Shown piece after piece: positions 45,675 through 53,234 of a stretch of DNA of 64,000 nucleotides. How positions within the stretch are numbered: position 1 is the first letter of the stretch; every line of letters begins with the position of its first letter. Both the position numbers and the translations under genes were made by a program. This DNA is from JALYYC01 sp039922495 (GTDB lineage: Bacteria > Chloroflexota > Dormibacteria > CF-121): the NCBI GenBank assembly GCA_039922495.1, contig JBDTEO010000019.1:124001-188000 (forward strand). The letters run 5' to 3'. The notes under the pieces were generated by a model. That model saw only the letters and a list, made by a program, of their open reading frames with translations, was not told the DNA's origin and searched no databases.

Positions 45675-45703
45675 TTAGACGCCGCCGGAGGGGCAAAGGT
45701 TCC
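45675..45703 (-). promoter_or_regulatory. ECF-sigma-type promoter of the MoxR/VWA/ABC operon
   Basis: On the reverse strand GGAAC (45699-45703), 17 bases, CGTCTAA (45675-45681), then ATG 45668. The -35 GGAAC and -10 CGTC are the classical group-IV (ECF) sigma elements. The same seven-base CGTCTAA with GGAAC occurs in front of the ECF sigma gene 200 bases away, which points to that sigma as the regulator. Confidence 0.75.
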
Positions 45704-45785
45704 ACTTCAGGCCAGCTTCGCCGGAAGTATGGCGGCAGGCAGCCATCCTTGCAACTGAATTGGACGCAGCGTAGCCGTGAGGATC

Positions 45786-45868
45786 TGCCGGAGGAGGGAC
45801 TCGAACCCACACGGACTTACGCCCAGACGCTTTTGAGGCGTCCTCGTCTACCATTCCGACACTCCGGC
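45786..45868 (-). tRNA. tRNA-Leu (anticodon CAA)
   Basis: An 83-base class II tRNA. Acceptor arms GCCGGAG and CTCCGGC pair fully, with discriminator A and no encoded CCA. The anticodon stem GACGC/GCGTC encloses loop CTCAAAA, giving anticodon CAA, which reads UUG. The long variable arm TGGGCGTAAGTCCGT and T-loop GTTCGAGTC are typical of leucine tRNA. TATACT (45881-45886, reverse strand) lies 12 bases before its 5' end and may be its -10 box. Confidence 0.96.
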
Positions 45869-45903
45869 GCGGACGGCGCGAGTATAACGAAGCTCGGGCA
45901 GTT

Positions 45904-45931
45904 GGAACTTCTTAGAGATGTTTCCGTCTAA
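45904..45931 (+). promoter_or_regulatory. ECF-sigma-type autoregulatory promoter
   Basis: GGAAC (45904-45908), 16 bases, CGTCTAA (45925-45931), upstream of the ECF sigma gene. Autoregulation through such a promoter is the norm for ECF sigma factors. A Shine-Dalgarno AGGAA at 45936-45940 follows, seven bases before the ATG, so this transcript has a short leader. Confidence 0.8.
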
Positions 45932-45947
45932 AGGCAGGAACGAGTAA

Positions 45948-46538
45948 ATGGACGATCGTGACCTGGTCGGCCGGGCCCGCCAGGGCGATCGGGAGGCGTT
46001 TTCCCAATTGATCGTGCAATACCAGGTCCCGCTCTACAACATGGCGCTGCGGATGGTCGGCTCCCGCGAGGATGCCGCCGACATCACGCAGGAGGCGTTT
46101 CTGCGCGGCTGGGAGAAGATCCGCAGCTTGCGCGACGCCCCCTTCAAGTCCTGGCTGTTCCAGATCGCGGTCAACCTCTGCTACGACCACTTCCGTCGCG
46201 GACGCCGCTACGGCGTCATGCCCGACGAGGAGCAGGGTGGCAAGATCGTGGGCCTCGGCCTGGCCATGCCGGATCCCCAGGAACGAGCCGAGGCCAACGA
46301 GCGTGGCCGTGTGGTCCGGGAGAGCATCGAGGCGCTCGACCCGGATATGCGCACCGCGCTGGTGCTGCGCGATATCAACGGCATGGCCTACCAGGAGATC
46401 GCCCGGATCGCCGGCGTGCCCCTGGGCACGGTCAAGTCGCGGATCGCGCGGGCGCGGGCGCAGGTGCAGGAGCACCTGCAGCGCAACCCGGACCTCTTTC
46501 CTGGTGCGGCCCGGCGGGAGGATGCCCATGGCGACTGA
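45948..46538 (+). CDS. ECF (group IV) RNA polymerase sigma factor
   Basis: A 196-residue sigma factor with only regions 2 and 4. Region 2: REAFSQLIVQYQVPLYNMALRMVGSREDAADITQEAFLRGWEKI and FKSWLFQIAVNLCYDHFRR. Region 4: ALDPDMRTALVLRDINGMAYQEIARIAGVPLGTVKSRIARAR. Its own promoter has the GGAAC/CGTCTAA elements, as does the divergent nine-gene operon. It overlaps the anti-sigma gene by 11 bases. SigE/SigW-type envelope-stress factors are the nearest parallel. Confidence 0.95.
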   Translation: MDDRDLVGRARQGDREAFSQLIVQYQVPLYNMALRMVGSREDAADITQEAFLRGWEKIRSLRDAPFKSWLFQIAVNLCYDHFRRGRRYGVMPDEEQGGKIVGLGLAMPDPQERAEANERGRVVRESIEALDPDMRTALVLRDINGMAYQEIARIAGVPLGTVKSRIARARAQVQEHLQRNPDLFPGAARREDAHGD

Positions 46539-47346
46539 GCCGACCCTCGAGCAGCTGTCCGCCTACGTTGACGGCGAGGTGGATGGGCCGGCCCGCAGCG
46601 ACCTGGAGTCACATGTCGCGACCTGTTCGAGCTGCCGGGAGCGGCTCGAGGGCATCCGCCAGACGGTGGCGGCGATCCGGGCGCTGCCAATGGAAGCGCC
46701 CTCACGCACGTTCTCGATTCCCGTACCGCAACGCGCCGGCGCGCCGTTCCGCTGGGTCCGGGCAGCTGGCTGGGCGGGGAGTGCGGCGGCGGCCGTGCTC
46801 GTGATCGCCCTCGTCGGGACGCGTCTGCTGGGCGGCGGGCCATCGACCACCGCCTCGAGCACCAGCAGCCACATCAGTGGCGGCTTGGGCCAGGGCGGCG
46901 AGCAGGCGGCCGCGCCGGCGCCGGCCGCGCTCGACAAGCAGGCGTACGCGCAGGGGGGCACGGTCTTTTCCAACCATGCCGCCGTGCAGGACCGCGCCCA
47001 GGCGTCCCGTCAGCTGTCGGTGGCGGCGGACGCCGGCTCCTACCCGACGAGTGGCGTCATGAGGGTCAGCGTGATCTTGCAAGGCTCCAGCTCGAGCGCC
47101 GGCGCGGCCAGCCAGGGGCTGCGGCTCATGTTGATGCAGGGAGGGTCCGGCGTGGTGCTCGCCGACCCGGTGGGGGCCAGCAGCTACAACGGCGCGCCAG
47201 TCTTTAGCGGGAGTTACCGGCTCGGCGACCTCGCGCTGGCTCAACCGAAAGCCGGCGATTACCAGCTCGTGGCGACCTGGGTCACGCCGGATGGCTCGGG
47301 GCAGGTCCTACAAGCCAGCATCACGATCCGGCTGACCGGAAACTGA
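46528..47346 (+). CDS. Zinc-finger anti-sigma factor with one membrane helix
   Basis: A 272-residue partner of the ECF sigma. Residues 1-45 carry the ZAS zinc motif H29-x3-C33-x2-C36 (SHVATCSSCRERLEG), which holds the sigma factor inactive. A membrane helix covers about 78-100, and residues 105-272 are outside the cytosol: a low-complexity Ser/Thr/Ala linker and a beta-rich domain (SGVMRVSVILQGSSSS, GDYQLVATWVTPDGSG) that may sense the signal. ATG 46528 is preferred over ATG 46522 because the GGGAGG at 46515-46520 is then properly spaced. Confidence 0.9.
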   Translation: MATEPTLEQLSAYVDGEVDGPARSDLESHVATCSSCRERLEGIRQTVAAIRALPMEAPSRTFSIPVPQRAGAPFRWVRAAGWAGSAAAAVLVIALVGTRLLGGGPSTTASSTSSHISGGLGQGGEQAAAPAPAALDKQAYAQGGTVFSNHAAVQDRAQASRQLSVAADAGSYPTSGVMRVSVILQGSSSSAGAASQGLRLMLMQGGSGVVLADPVGASSYNGAPVFSGSYRLGDLALAQPKAGDYQLVATWVTPDGSGQVLQASITIRLTGN

Positions 47347-47347
47347 C

Positions 47348-47854
47348 CTAGCTTTTGTCCGGCGGCGGGCCTTCCAGGTCGGGCAGGTCCATGCTGTTGA
47401 TGAGTTCTTTGAAGATGGAGAGTTTGTCGTCATCCTCTTCTTCCTTTTCGGGGAAGACGCCGGCCTTTTCCAGGACGTCCTGGGAGACCAGGATCGGACA
47501 GGTCATCCGGACCGCAAGGGCGATAGCGTCGCTCGGCCTGGAGTCGATCTCCACTTCTTTTCCGTTCACGCCCAGGAAGAGGCGGGCAAAGAACACCTCG
47601 TTGGTCAGGGAGGTCACCTGGATCTTCTTCAGGCGGAGTTCGGCACTCTGCAGGATGGTCGCCAGCAGGTCGTGGGTGATCGGGCGTTCCGGCGTGATCC
47701 CGGTGATCTTCAGCGCGATCGCGTTGGCCTCGTAGATCCCGATCCAGATGGGTAAATAGCGATCCGTCTCTTTCTCTTTGAGGATGACGACGTGCTGACC
47801 ACTCGGCATGTGGACCCGGATGGAATCGACCTGCATTTCGACGAATTTAGCCAT
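47348..47854 (-). CDS. Bifunctional nuclease family protein (DUF151)
   Basis: A 168-residue BFN/DUF151 protein. Characteristic segments: MQVDSIRVHMPSGQHVVILKE, LPIWIGIYEANAIAL, ITHDLLATIL, and VEIDSRPSDAIALAVR, followed by an acidic tail with EKEEEDDDKLSIFKELINSMD. Homologues have RNase/DNase activity; the biological role is poorly known. ATG 47854. A TAGGAT box on the reverse strand about 16 bases upstream suggests a very short leader. Its end is tail to tail with the anti-sigma gene, one base apart. Confidence 0.92.
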   Translation of the reverse strand: MAKFVEMQVDSIRVHMPSGQHVVILKEKETDRYLPIWIGIYEANAIALKITGITPERPITHDLLATILQSAELRLKKIQVTSLTNEVFFARLFLGVNGKEVEIDSRPSDAIALAVRMTCPILVSQDVLEKAGVFPEKEEEDDDKLSIFKELINSMDLPDLEGPPPDKS

Positions 47855-47912
47855 AGCGCAATGCCAACTTATCCTACCATCGCGTTTTTTTGGGGCTGAC
47901 TAAACTCTATTG

Positions 47913-50714
47913 GTGACGGAACCCCAAAAGAAGGAACGGCTTATCCTGCTGGACGGCCATTCCCTCGTATATCGGGCCTTCTTCGCCCTCCCGTCGCTGA
48001 CGGATCGGGACGGCCGGATGGTCAATGCCGCCTACGGGTTCACTTCGATGCTGCTCCTGGCGCTGCAGGAGCACCCGGATTACGTGCTGGCGTCCTTCGA
48101 CCTGGGCGGGGTGACCTTCCGGCACAAAGAGCTGGAGCAATACAAGGCGACCCGGCGCCCGACACCGCCCGAGCTGAGCCCGCAGTTTCCCCTGACGCGA
48201 GACATCGTGCGCGCCTTCGGGATCCCGATCTACGAGGTCAAGGGTGTCGAGGCCGATGATGTGATCGGCACCCTGGCCACGCAAGCGCGCGCTCGCGGCC
48301 TGCACAGCACGATTGTGACCGGCGACCTGGATGCCCTGCAACTGGTCAACGAGGATGTCAACGTCCTCACCAGCAAGCGCGGCGTTTCGGAGACCATCCT
48401 CTATACGCCGGAGCGTGTTCGGGAGCGCTACGGCCTGGAGCCGGTCCAGACGGTCGACCTCAAGGGGCTCGTCGGCGACACTTCGGACAACATCCCGGGG
48501 ATCCGCGGCATCGGCGAGAAGACGGCGATCAAGCTGATCCAGGAGTTCGGCTCGGTCGAGGCCCTGGTCGAAAACTGGGAGCGCGTCACGCCGCCCAGGG
48601 TGAGAAGCTTGATCGGCGAGCATCGCGATCAGGCGCTCTTGAGCAAGAAGATGGCCACCATCGTCAAGGACGTCGAGATCACGCTCGACCTGAGCCACGG
48701 ATCGGCGCAGGACTATCGCCCGGGCGCCGTGCGCACGTTGCTCGCCGACCTGGGGTTCCGCAGTCTCGCCGCGCGGGTGCCGGACAGCTGGCGGGATGGC
48801 AGCGCGATGGCGGCGCCGCCGATCCTCGCGCCGCCGGCCGCCGGGAGCTCGCATCCGGCGCAAACGACGCTGGCGCTCGAGAGCCCGACTGCGGAAGCCG
48901 TCACCCTCGTTCGCGACGAGGCCTCGCTGGCCCGCGCCGTTGCGGCCTTCGGCGCCGCGGAACAGGCAGGCTTCCAGGTGGTCACCCTCGACGACACACC
49001 GCGCCGGGGACGGATTGCCGCGCTCGTGATCGGGCTGGATGCGCACCAGGTGTTCTATATCCCGCTCGCGCACGAGCAGGAGCGCTGCCTCGAGCTTCGG
49101 AACGTGCTCGAGCGGTTCTCCAGCAGCCTGAGCAGTCCTCGACCGTTGAAGATCGGGCTGAACCAGAAGGCCGACACGCTAGCGTTGCGCGCGCACGGGA
49201 TCCAGCTGCAGGGCCTGCGTGCCGACCTCTTGATCGCCGCCTACCTGCTCAACTCGGGCATCCGCTCGCCCAGCCTGGAGGCGCTGGCCTCCGACGTGCT
49301 CCACCAGGCGATCGAAGGGCCGGAAGCGCTCTTCGGAACGGGCAAGGCGGCGCTCACCTGCGACCAGGTGGAGATCGCCCGGGCCGCAAACTATTACGGG
49401 TCCCGCATGCGCGTCCTACTGGCGCTGGCGCCGCGTTTGCTCGCCGAGCTCGATCGGCTTGGCAACGGCGCCCTCTTCCGCGACCTGGAGATGCCGCTGG
49501 TGCCGGTCCTGGCCGAGCTCGAGATCGCCGGCGTCGCCATCGACATTCCGTACCTGCAGCAGGTGTCGCGCGAGTTGTACGAGCAACTGCAGCGGCTCGA
49601 GCGGGAAATCGCCGATGTCGCGCACGGACCGATCAATGTCAACTCCCCGCAGCAGCTGGCCCGATTTCTCTTCGAGGATCTCGACCTTCCCGGCGGTCGC
49701 AAGACGAAGAGCGGCTACTCGACGGACGCGAACGTGCTCGAGGGTTTACGCGACCAGCATCCGGTCGTGCCGAAGATCCTCGAGTTCCGGCAGCTGAGCA
49801 AACTGAAAGGCACCTACGTCGACGCCTTGCCGCTCCTGGTCGACCCGCGGACGCACCGGGTCCATACATCGTTTAATCAGACCGTCGCCGCCACCGGCCG
49901 CCTCTCATCGTCGGATCCCAACCTGCAGAACATCCCGATCCGGACGGAATACGGACAGAAAGTTCGGCGCGCGTTCATTCCCAGCCGCGAGGGTGATGTG
50001 GTGCTCTCCGCCGACTACTCACAGATCGAGCTCCGCGTCCTTGCCCACATGACCGACGATCCGGTCCTGGTCGACGCCTTTGCGCGCGGTGAGGATATCC
50101 ACGCGCGGACTGCCGCGGAAGTCTTCGCGATTCCGCAGGCGCAGGTCACCCCAAACCAGCGACGGCTGGCCAAGGTCGTCAACTTCGGCCTGTTCTACGG
50201 CCTGAGCGATTTCGGGCTCGCCCGCGACACTGGCATGTCAACGGAAGAGGCGCGGGTGTTCATCGATGCGTATTTCCGCGCCTACAGCCGGGTGCGCGAA
50301 TTTCTCGAGGGGATCAAAATGCAGGCGCGCGAGCAGGGCTACGTCGAGACGCTGCTCCATCGCCGGCGCTATATCCAGGACATCCGGTCACCGAACCGGA
50401 TGCTGCGCCAGGGTGCCGAACGGATCGCGATCAACATGCCGGTGCAGGGCTCGGCGGCGGACATCATGAAACTGTCGATGATCCGGCTCGATCGCTATCT
50501 GCGGGAGAACCAGCTGAGCAGCCGGATGATCTTGACGGTGCACGATGAGCTGGTCTTCGAGGTCACGCCGGCCGAACGCGACCGGCTCATCGATGTCGTC
50601 CCGGACCTGATGGCCGGCGTCTATCCCTTGAACGTCCCCCTGCAGGTCGATCTGAAGGTCGGACGGAACTGGCAGGACATGGAGCGGGTCCGCGTGGTCG
50701 CCGCCCAGGCCTAG
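47913..50714 (+). CDS. polA: DNA polymerase I
   Basis: Repair and Okazaki-fragment polymerase, 933 residues from GTG 47913 (TTG 47910 is an alternative). The 5'-3' exonuclease domain (1-300) has LLDGHSLVYRAFFALP, VTGDLDALQLV and GDTSDNIPGIRGIGEKTA. The middle domain corresponds to the 3'-5' exonuclease, but its D-x-E motif is replaced by QVVTLDDTPRRGR, so proofreading is probably lost. The polymerase domain has RLSSSDPNLQNIPIR, ADYSQIELRVLAHM (A), RRLAKVVNFGLFYGLS (B) and VHDELVFEV (C). TAAACT at 47901-47906 sits six bases before the GTG. mutM follows after six bases. Confidence 0.96.
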   Translation: MTEPQKKERLILLDGHSLVYRAFFALPSLTDRDGRMVNAAYGFTSMLLLALQEHPDYVLASFDLGGVTFRHKELEQYKATRRPTPPELSPQFPLTRDIVRAFGIPIYEVKGVEADDVIGTLATQARARGLHSTIVTGDLDALQLVNEDVNVLTSKRGVSETILYTPERVRERYGLEPVQTVDLKGLVGDTSDNIPGIRGIGEKTAIKLIQEFGSVEALVENWERVTPPRVRSLIGEHRDQALLSKKMATIVKDVEITLDLSHGSAQDYRPGAVRTLLADLGFRSLAARVPDSWRDGSAMAAPPILAPPAAGSSHPAQTTLALESPTAEAVTLVRDEASLARAVAAFGAAEQAGFQVVTLDDTPRRGRIAALVIGLDAHQVFYIPLAHEQERCLELRNVLERFSSSLSSPRPLKIGLNQKADTLALRAHGIQLQGLRADLLIAAYLLNSGIRSPSLEALASDVLHQAIEGPEALFGTGKAALTCDQVEIARAANYYGSRMRVLLALAPRLLAELDRLGNGALFRDLEMPLVPVLAELEIAGVAIDIPYLQQVSRELYEQLQRLEREIADVAHGPINVNSPQQLARFLFEDLDLPGGRKTKSGYSTDANVLEGLRDQHPVVPKILEFRQLSKLKGTYVDALPLLVDPRTHRVHTSFNQTVAATGRLSSSDPNLQNIPIRTEYGQKVRRAFIPSREGDVVLSADYSQIELRVLAHMTDDPVLVDAFARGEDIHARTAAEVFAIPQAQVTPNQRRLAKVVNFGLFYGLSDFGLARDTGMSTEEARVFIDAYFRAYSRVREFLEGIKMQAREQGYVETLLHRRRYIQDIRSPNRMLRQGAERIAINMPVQGSAADIMKLSMIRLDRYLRENQLSSRMILTVHDELVFEVTPAERDRLIDVVPDLMAGVYPLNVPLQVDLKVGRNWQDMERVRVVAAQA

Positions 50715-50720
50715 GAGCCC

Positions 50721-51566
50721 TTGCCCGAACTTCCCGAAGTTGAGACCGTCGTCCGCGACCTGCGGCCGCAGCTGAGCGGGCGGCGGATCGAGTCGGTCGC
50801 GTTGAACGGCGACGGGGCCGCGCTTGCCCGGGTCATTCGGTATCCGCAGCCCGAGCAGCTGGTTGAGCGGCTGCGGGGGCAGGCGATCCAGACCGTCGAA
50901 CGCCGGGGGAAGTACATCGTGATGCCGCTCGAGTCGCCGGGCCAGCGCTTCGTCGTACACCTGGGGATGACAGGGCATCTGCGTGTCTGGGAGCCGGAGG
51001 AGACGCCGGTGACGCACACGCATTTCCGGGCGACGCTCGACAGCGGAGCCGAGCTTCGCTACGACGACCCGCGTCAGTTCGGGCGCCTCCTGGTCGGCAC
51101 CCAGGAAGAGCTGATCGCCGCGCGGGCGTTTCCGGCTCGGCTGGGCCCGGAGCCGATCCACGGCGATCTCACCGAGGCCGGGTTCGAGGCGCTGATCCGA
51201 GGTCGGCGACGCCCGGTGAAGTCGGCCCTCCTGGACCAGTCGTTCCTGGCCGGGGTGGGCAATATCTATGCCGACGAGGCATGTTTTCGGGCTGGAATCC
51301 GTCCTAGCCGTTGGACCCACCGTCTAACCGCGCGGGAGCGGCGGGGTCTGTATTCGGCTATCCAGGAGGTTCTGGAGAACAGCATTGCGGCACGAGGCTC
51401 GTCGATCATCAATTACGTCGACGCCTTTGGTTCCCGCGGGAGTAACCAGGAGCGGCTGCTCGTCTATGGGCGAGCCGGCGAGCCCTGTCTAACATGCGGG
51501 ACGCCCTTGCGGGGAACGCGCCTGGCCGGCCGCGGCACCGTATATTGCCGCAAATGCCAGCGCTGA
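50721..51566 (+). CDS. mutM: Formamidopyrimidine-DNA glycosylase (Fpg/MutM)
   Basis: Removes oxidised purines such as 8-oxoguanine. TTG 50721, after AGGAG at 50712-50716, makes the essential N-terminal proline 2 (M-PELPEVETVVRDL). 281 residues with RRGKYIVMPL, HLGMTGHLRVW, DDPRQFGRLL, VKSALLDQSFLAGVGNIYADEACFRAGI (helix-two-turn-helix), and a C-terminal zinc finger CLTCGTPL...YCRKCQR. polA-mutM is a common repair operon. Confidence 0.97.
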   Translation: MPELPEVETVVRDLRPQLSGRRIESVALNGDGAALARVIRYPQPEQLVERLRGQAIQTVERRGKYIVMPLESPGQRFVVHLGMTGHLRVWEPEETPVTHTHFRATLDSGAELRYDDPRQFGRLLVGTQEELIAARAFPARLGPEPIHGDLTEAGFEALIRGRRRPVKSALLDQSFLAGVGNIYADEACFRAGIRPSRWTHRLTARERRGLYSAIQEVLENSIAARGSSIINYVDAFGSRGSNQERLLVYGRAGEPCLTCGTPLRGTRLAGRGTVYCRKCQR

Positions 51567-52255
51567 TCCATCCGAGCTGGCCAAGGCTGAGCCGTCGCCT
51601 GCTGGTGACGGCCGGCGTGTTCTTCGCCGCGTTCGTGATGGTGACGGTCCTGGTGAAACTGGGGGCGTTTGGCACGCTGAACCTGCGCGTGACGCACGCG
51701 CTGCAGGCTCGCGGCAGTACCGGGCAGGACATCGCCCTGGGCATCTTTGCTTATCTCGGCAGTATCGAAGTCACTCTTGTCGTCGGCATCTTCCTTGGCA
51801 TTGCCCTGTTTCGCGGCTTGCGGTTGCTGGCCGTCGTGCCGGCGGCGGTCATCCTGTTTGCGTCGGCGCTCGAGTATCTGGGCAAGAAGACGATCGTCAG
51901 CCGTGGGCCGGGCTCGGCGTTCAACCGGTTCCCCGACTTCCTACCGACCTTCAGCCACAACGTTGCGCCCTACTCCTACCCGAGCGGCCACATGCTGCGC
52001 GCCACGGTGACCTACGGCTTGGTTCTCTATCTCGCCGAGCGTTGGGAGCTGTTCGGCCGGGACAGCTCGCGGCTGAGCCCGGTGCTCGTTGTGCTCATCG
52101 CCCTGATGAGCTACGCCGTGATCTACCTCGGCTGGCACTGGTTCTCCGACGCGCTTGGCGGCCTGCTGCTGGGACTCACCCTCTTGTTCGGGTTGATCGC
52201 CTACCTGGAGCGCAAGCGCACGGTCAACCCGGGCCATACGCCCGTCGAAGACTAG
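51554..52255 (+). CDS. PAP2-family membrane phosphatase
   Basis: A 233-residue integral membrane phosphatase related to undecaprenyl-diphosphate/phosphatidate phosphatases. About six helices; active-site motifs are KKTIVSRGPG, SYPSGHMLRATVTYG and YLGWHWFSDALGG (His and Asp). The first motif has R-G where the family has R-P. ATG 51554 overlaps mutM by 13 bases; TATATT at 51541-51546 sits seven bases before it, within mutM, suggesting an extra leaderless promoter. The true lipid substrate cannot be told. Confidence 0.88.
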   Translation: MPALIHPSWPRLSRRLLVTAGVFFAAFVMVTVLVKLGAFGTLNLRVTHALQARGSTGQDIALGIFAYLGSIEVTLVVGIFLGIALFRGLRLLAVVPAAVILFASALEYLGKKTIVSRGPGSAFNRFPDFLPTFSHNVAPYSYPSGHMLRATVTYGLVLYLAERWELFGRDSSRLSPVLVVLIALMSYAVIYLGWHWFSDALGGLLLGLTLLFGLIAYLERKRTVNPGHTPVED

Positions 52256-52261
52256 CCGGCT

Positions 52262-52444
52262 ATGAGCCTTAGGCGATCGCTCAAGCGCCAAAAGCTCAGG
52301 GACGAAAGGCGGCAGCGGGAGGACGCGGGTTCCGATCCACTTGCTCCCGACGCGCTCTCCAACGCAGCAACGCCGTGGAAGCGCATCTTCCCATGGGACT
52401 TCCCGGGACAGCTCGGCGACTGGTCAAAGAAGAAAGCCAAGTAG
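52262..52444 (+). CDS. Small basic hypothetical protein
   Basis: A 60-residue reading frame six bases after the PAP2 stop. It begins with a highly charged helix (SLRRSLKRQKLRDERRQRED), has a Pro/Trp segment WKRIFPWDFPGQLGDW and a lysine tail. No Shine-Dalgarno is visible; translation could be coupled to the PAP2 gene. No family recognised. The composition looks protein-like but the length makes chance possible. Confidence 0.4.
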   Translation: MSLRRSLKRQKLRDERRQREDAGSDPLAPDALSNAATPWKRIFPWDFPGQLGDWSKKKAK

Positions 52445-52691
52445 GCCTGCCGCATCGGTTTGGCAACGATCCGCTTGCCATCGGAGGTGCTGCCGACCGG
52501 CCGGAACGGAAACTCCTTAAAGCTATTCGGCGTGGCATCGATCGTCGCCCGGTGACGTGTCCCCCCGGGAAAGGCCCCCGGCCGCAATGGGGGATATGGG
52601 TCGCAGCGCTGTCGGATCCCCGGTGCCGAAGGTCACGTGTCGGTAAACCGCACCTCCGGTTACGACAACGAGAAGGGCGACGGCCGCGAGT
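52445..52691. other. Gene-poor segment
   Basis: No convincing gene on either strand. A reverse-strand frame ending at 52523 includes a membrane-like stretch (RRFILAAVALLVVVTGGAVY) and could begin at ATG 52753 (76 residues), but it overlaps the decayed gene that follows and has no clear start signals. The segment reads as part of a degraded region between the PAP2 and uvrB genes. Confidence 0.4.
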
Positions 52692-53068
52692 ATGAACCGG
52701 CGAGCACGAATATCTGCGCGCGGGGAGTTGGGATACGAGCACGTCGCGATCATGACCCGCACCGCGGAGCGCGTCGGAACCGCGGCGGTCCAAAAGGCTG
52801 AGTCGGCGCTGCTTGCCCAAGCGCAAGTGCACGATCCGGGGCACTTCGTGACCATTGCAACAGAGTTCGAGCATCGGGAGGATGCGGAGGCCGCGTTGCG
52901 CGAAAGCAACCGCGCCTTCAGCCGCCGCTGGACCATCTGGCCCTCGTCTGCGGCCGGCACCACCGGATGCTGCACGAGGAAGGCTGGCAGCTCAAGCGCG
53001 ACAATAACGGCACCTGGGCCACCGTCCCGCCGCCAGACCGGCTGAGACCTCAGTCGCGATCTGCTTGA
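52692..53068 (+). pseudogene. Remnant of a DUF222-HNH endonuclease-like gene
   Basis: The first frame reads AERVGTAAVQKAESALLAQAQ and FEHREDAEAALRESNRAF, like the middle of DUF222 proteins. Near 52925 the similarity moves to another frame, which reads LDHLALVCGRHHRMLHEEGW and ends at a TGA at 53066-53068; this is the C-terminal part of the HNH nuclease domain. Everything that should lie between (the rest of DUF222 and the first half of HNH) is missing, as is the N terminus. So it is a fragment with an internal deletion and frame change. DUF222-HNH genes are common multicopy elements in high-GC monoderms. Confidence 0.6.
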
Positions 53069-53234
53069 CGACCTCATTCGGGCTGGTGGGGCGGCGTCGC
53101 GGTCGAGCAGCCGAACCGCGTTGCCCGATAGGCCGCGGGCGGCGCGCAGACTGACGACGCCAACCCGCCAGGCCGCCCTTCCGGACTGACCGGGGGAGTT
53201 TAAATTAGCGGCCGCGCGACCATACAATTGAGAG

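Noticed and set aside
47881..47900. T-run before polA as an intrinsic terminator
   Set aside because: No stable GC-rich hairpin precedes the T-run on either strand.
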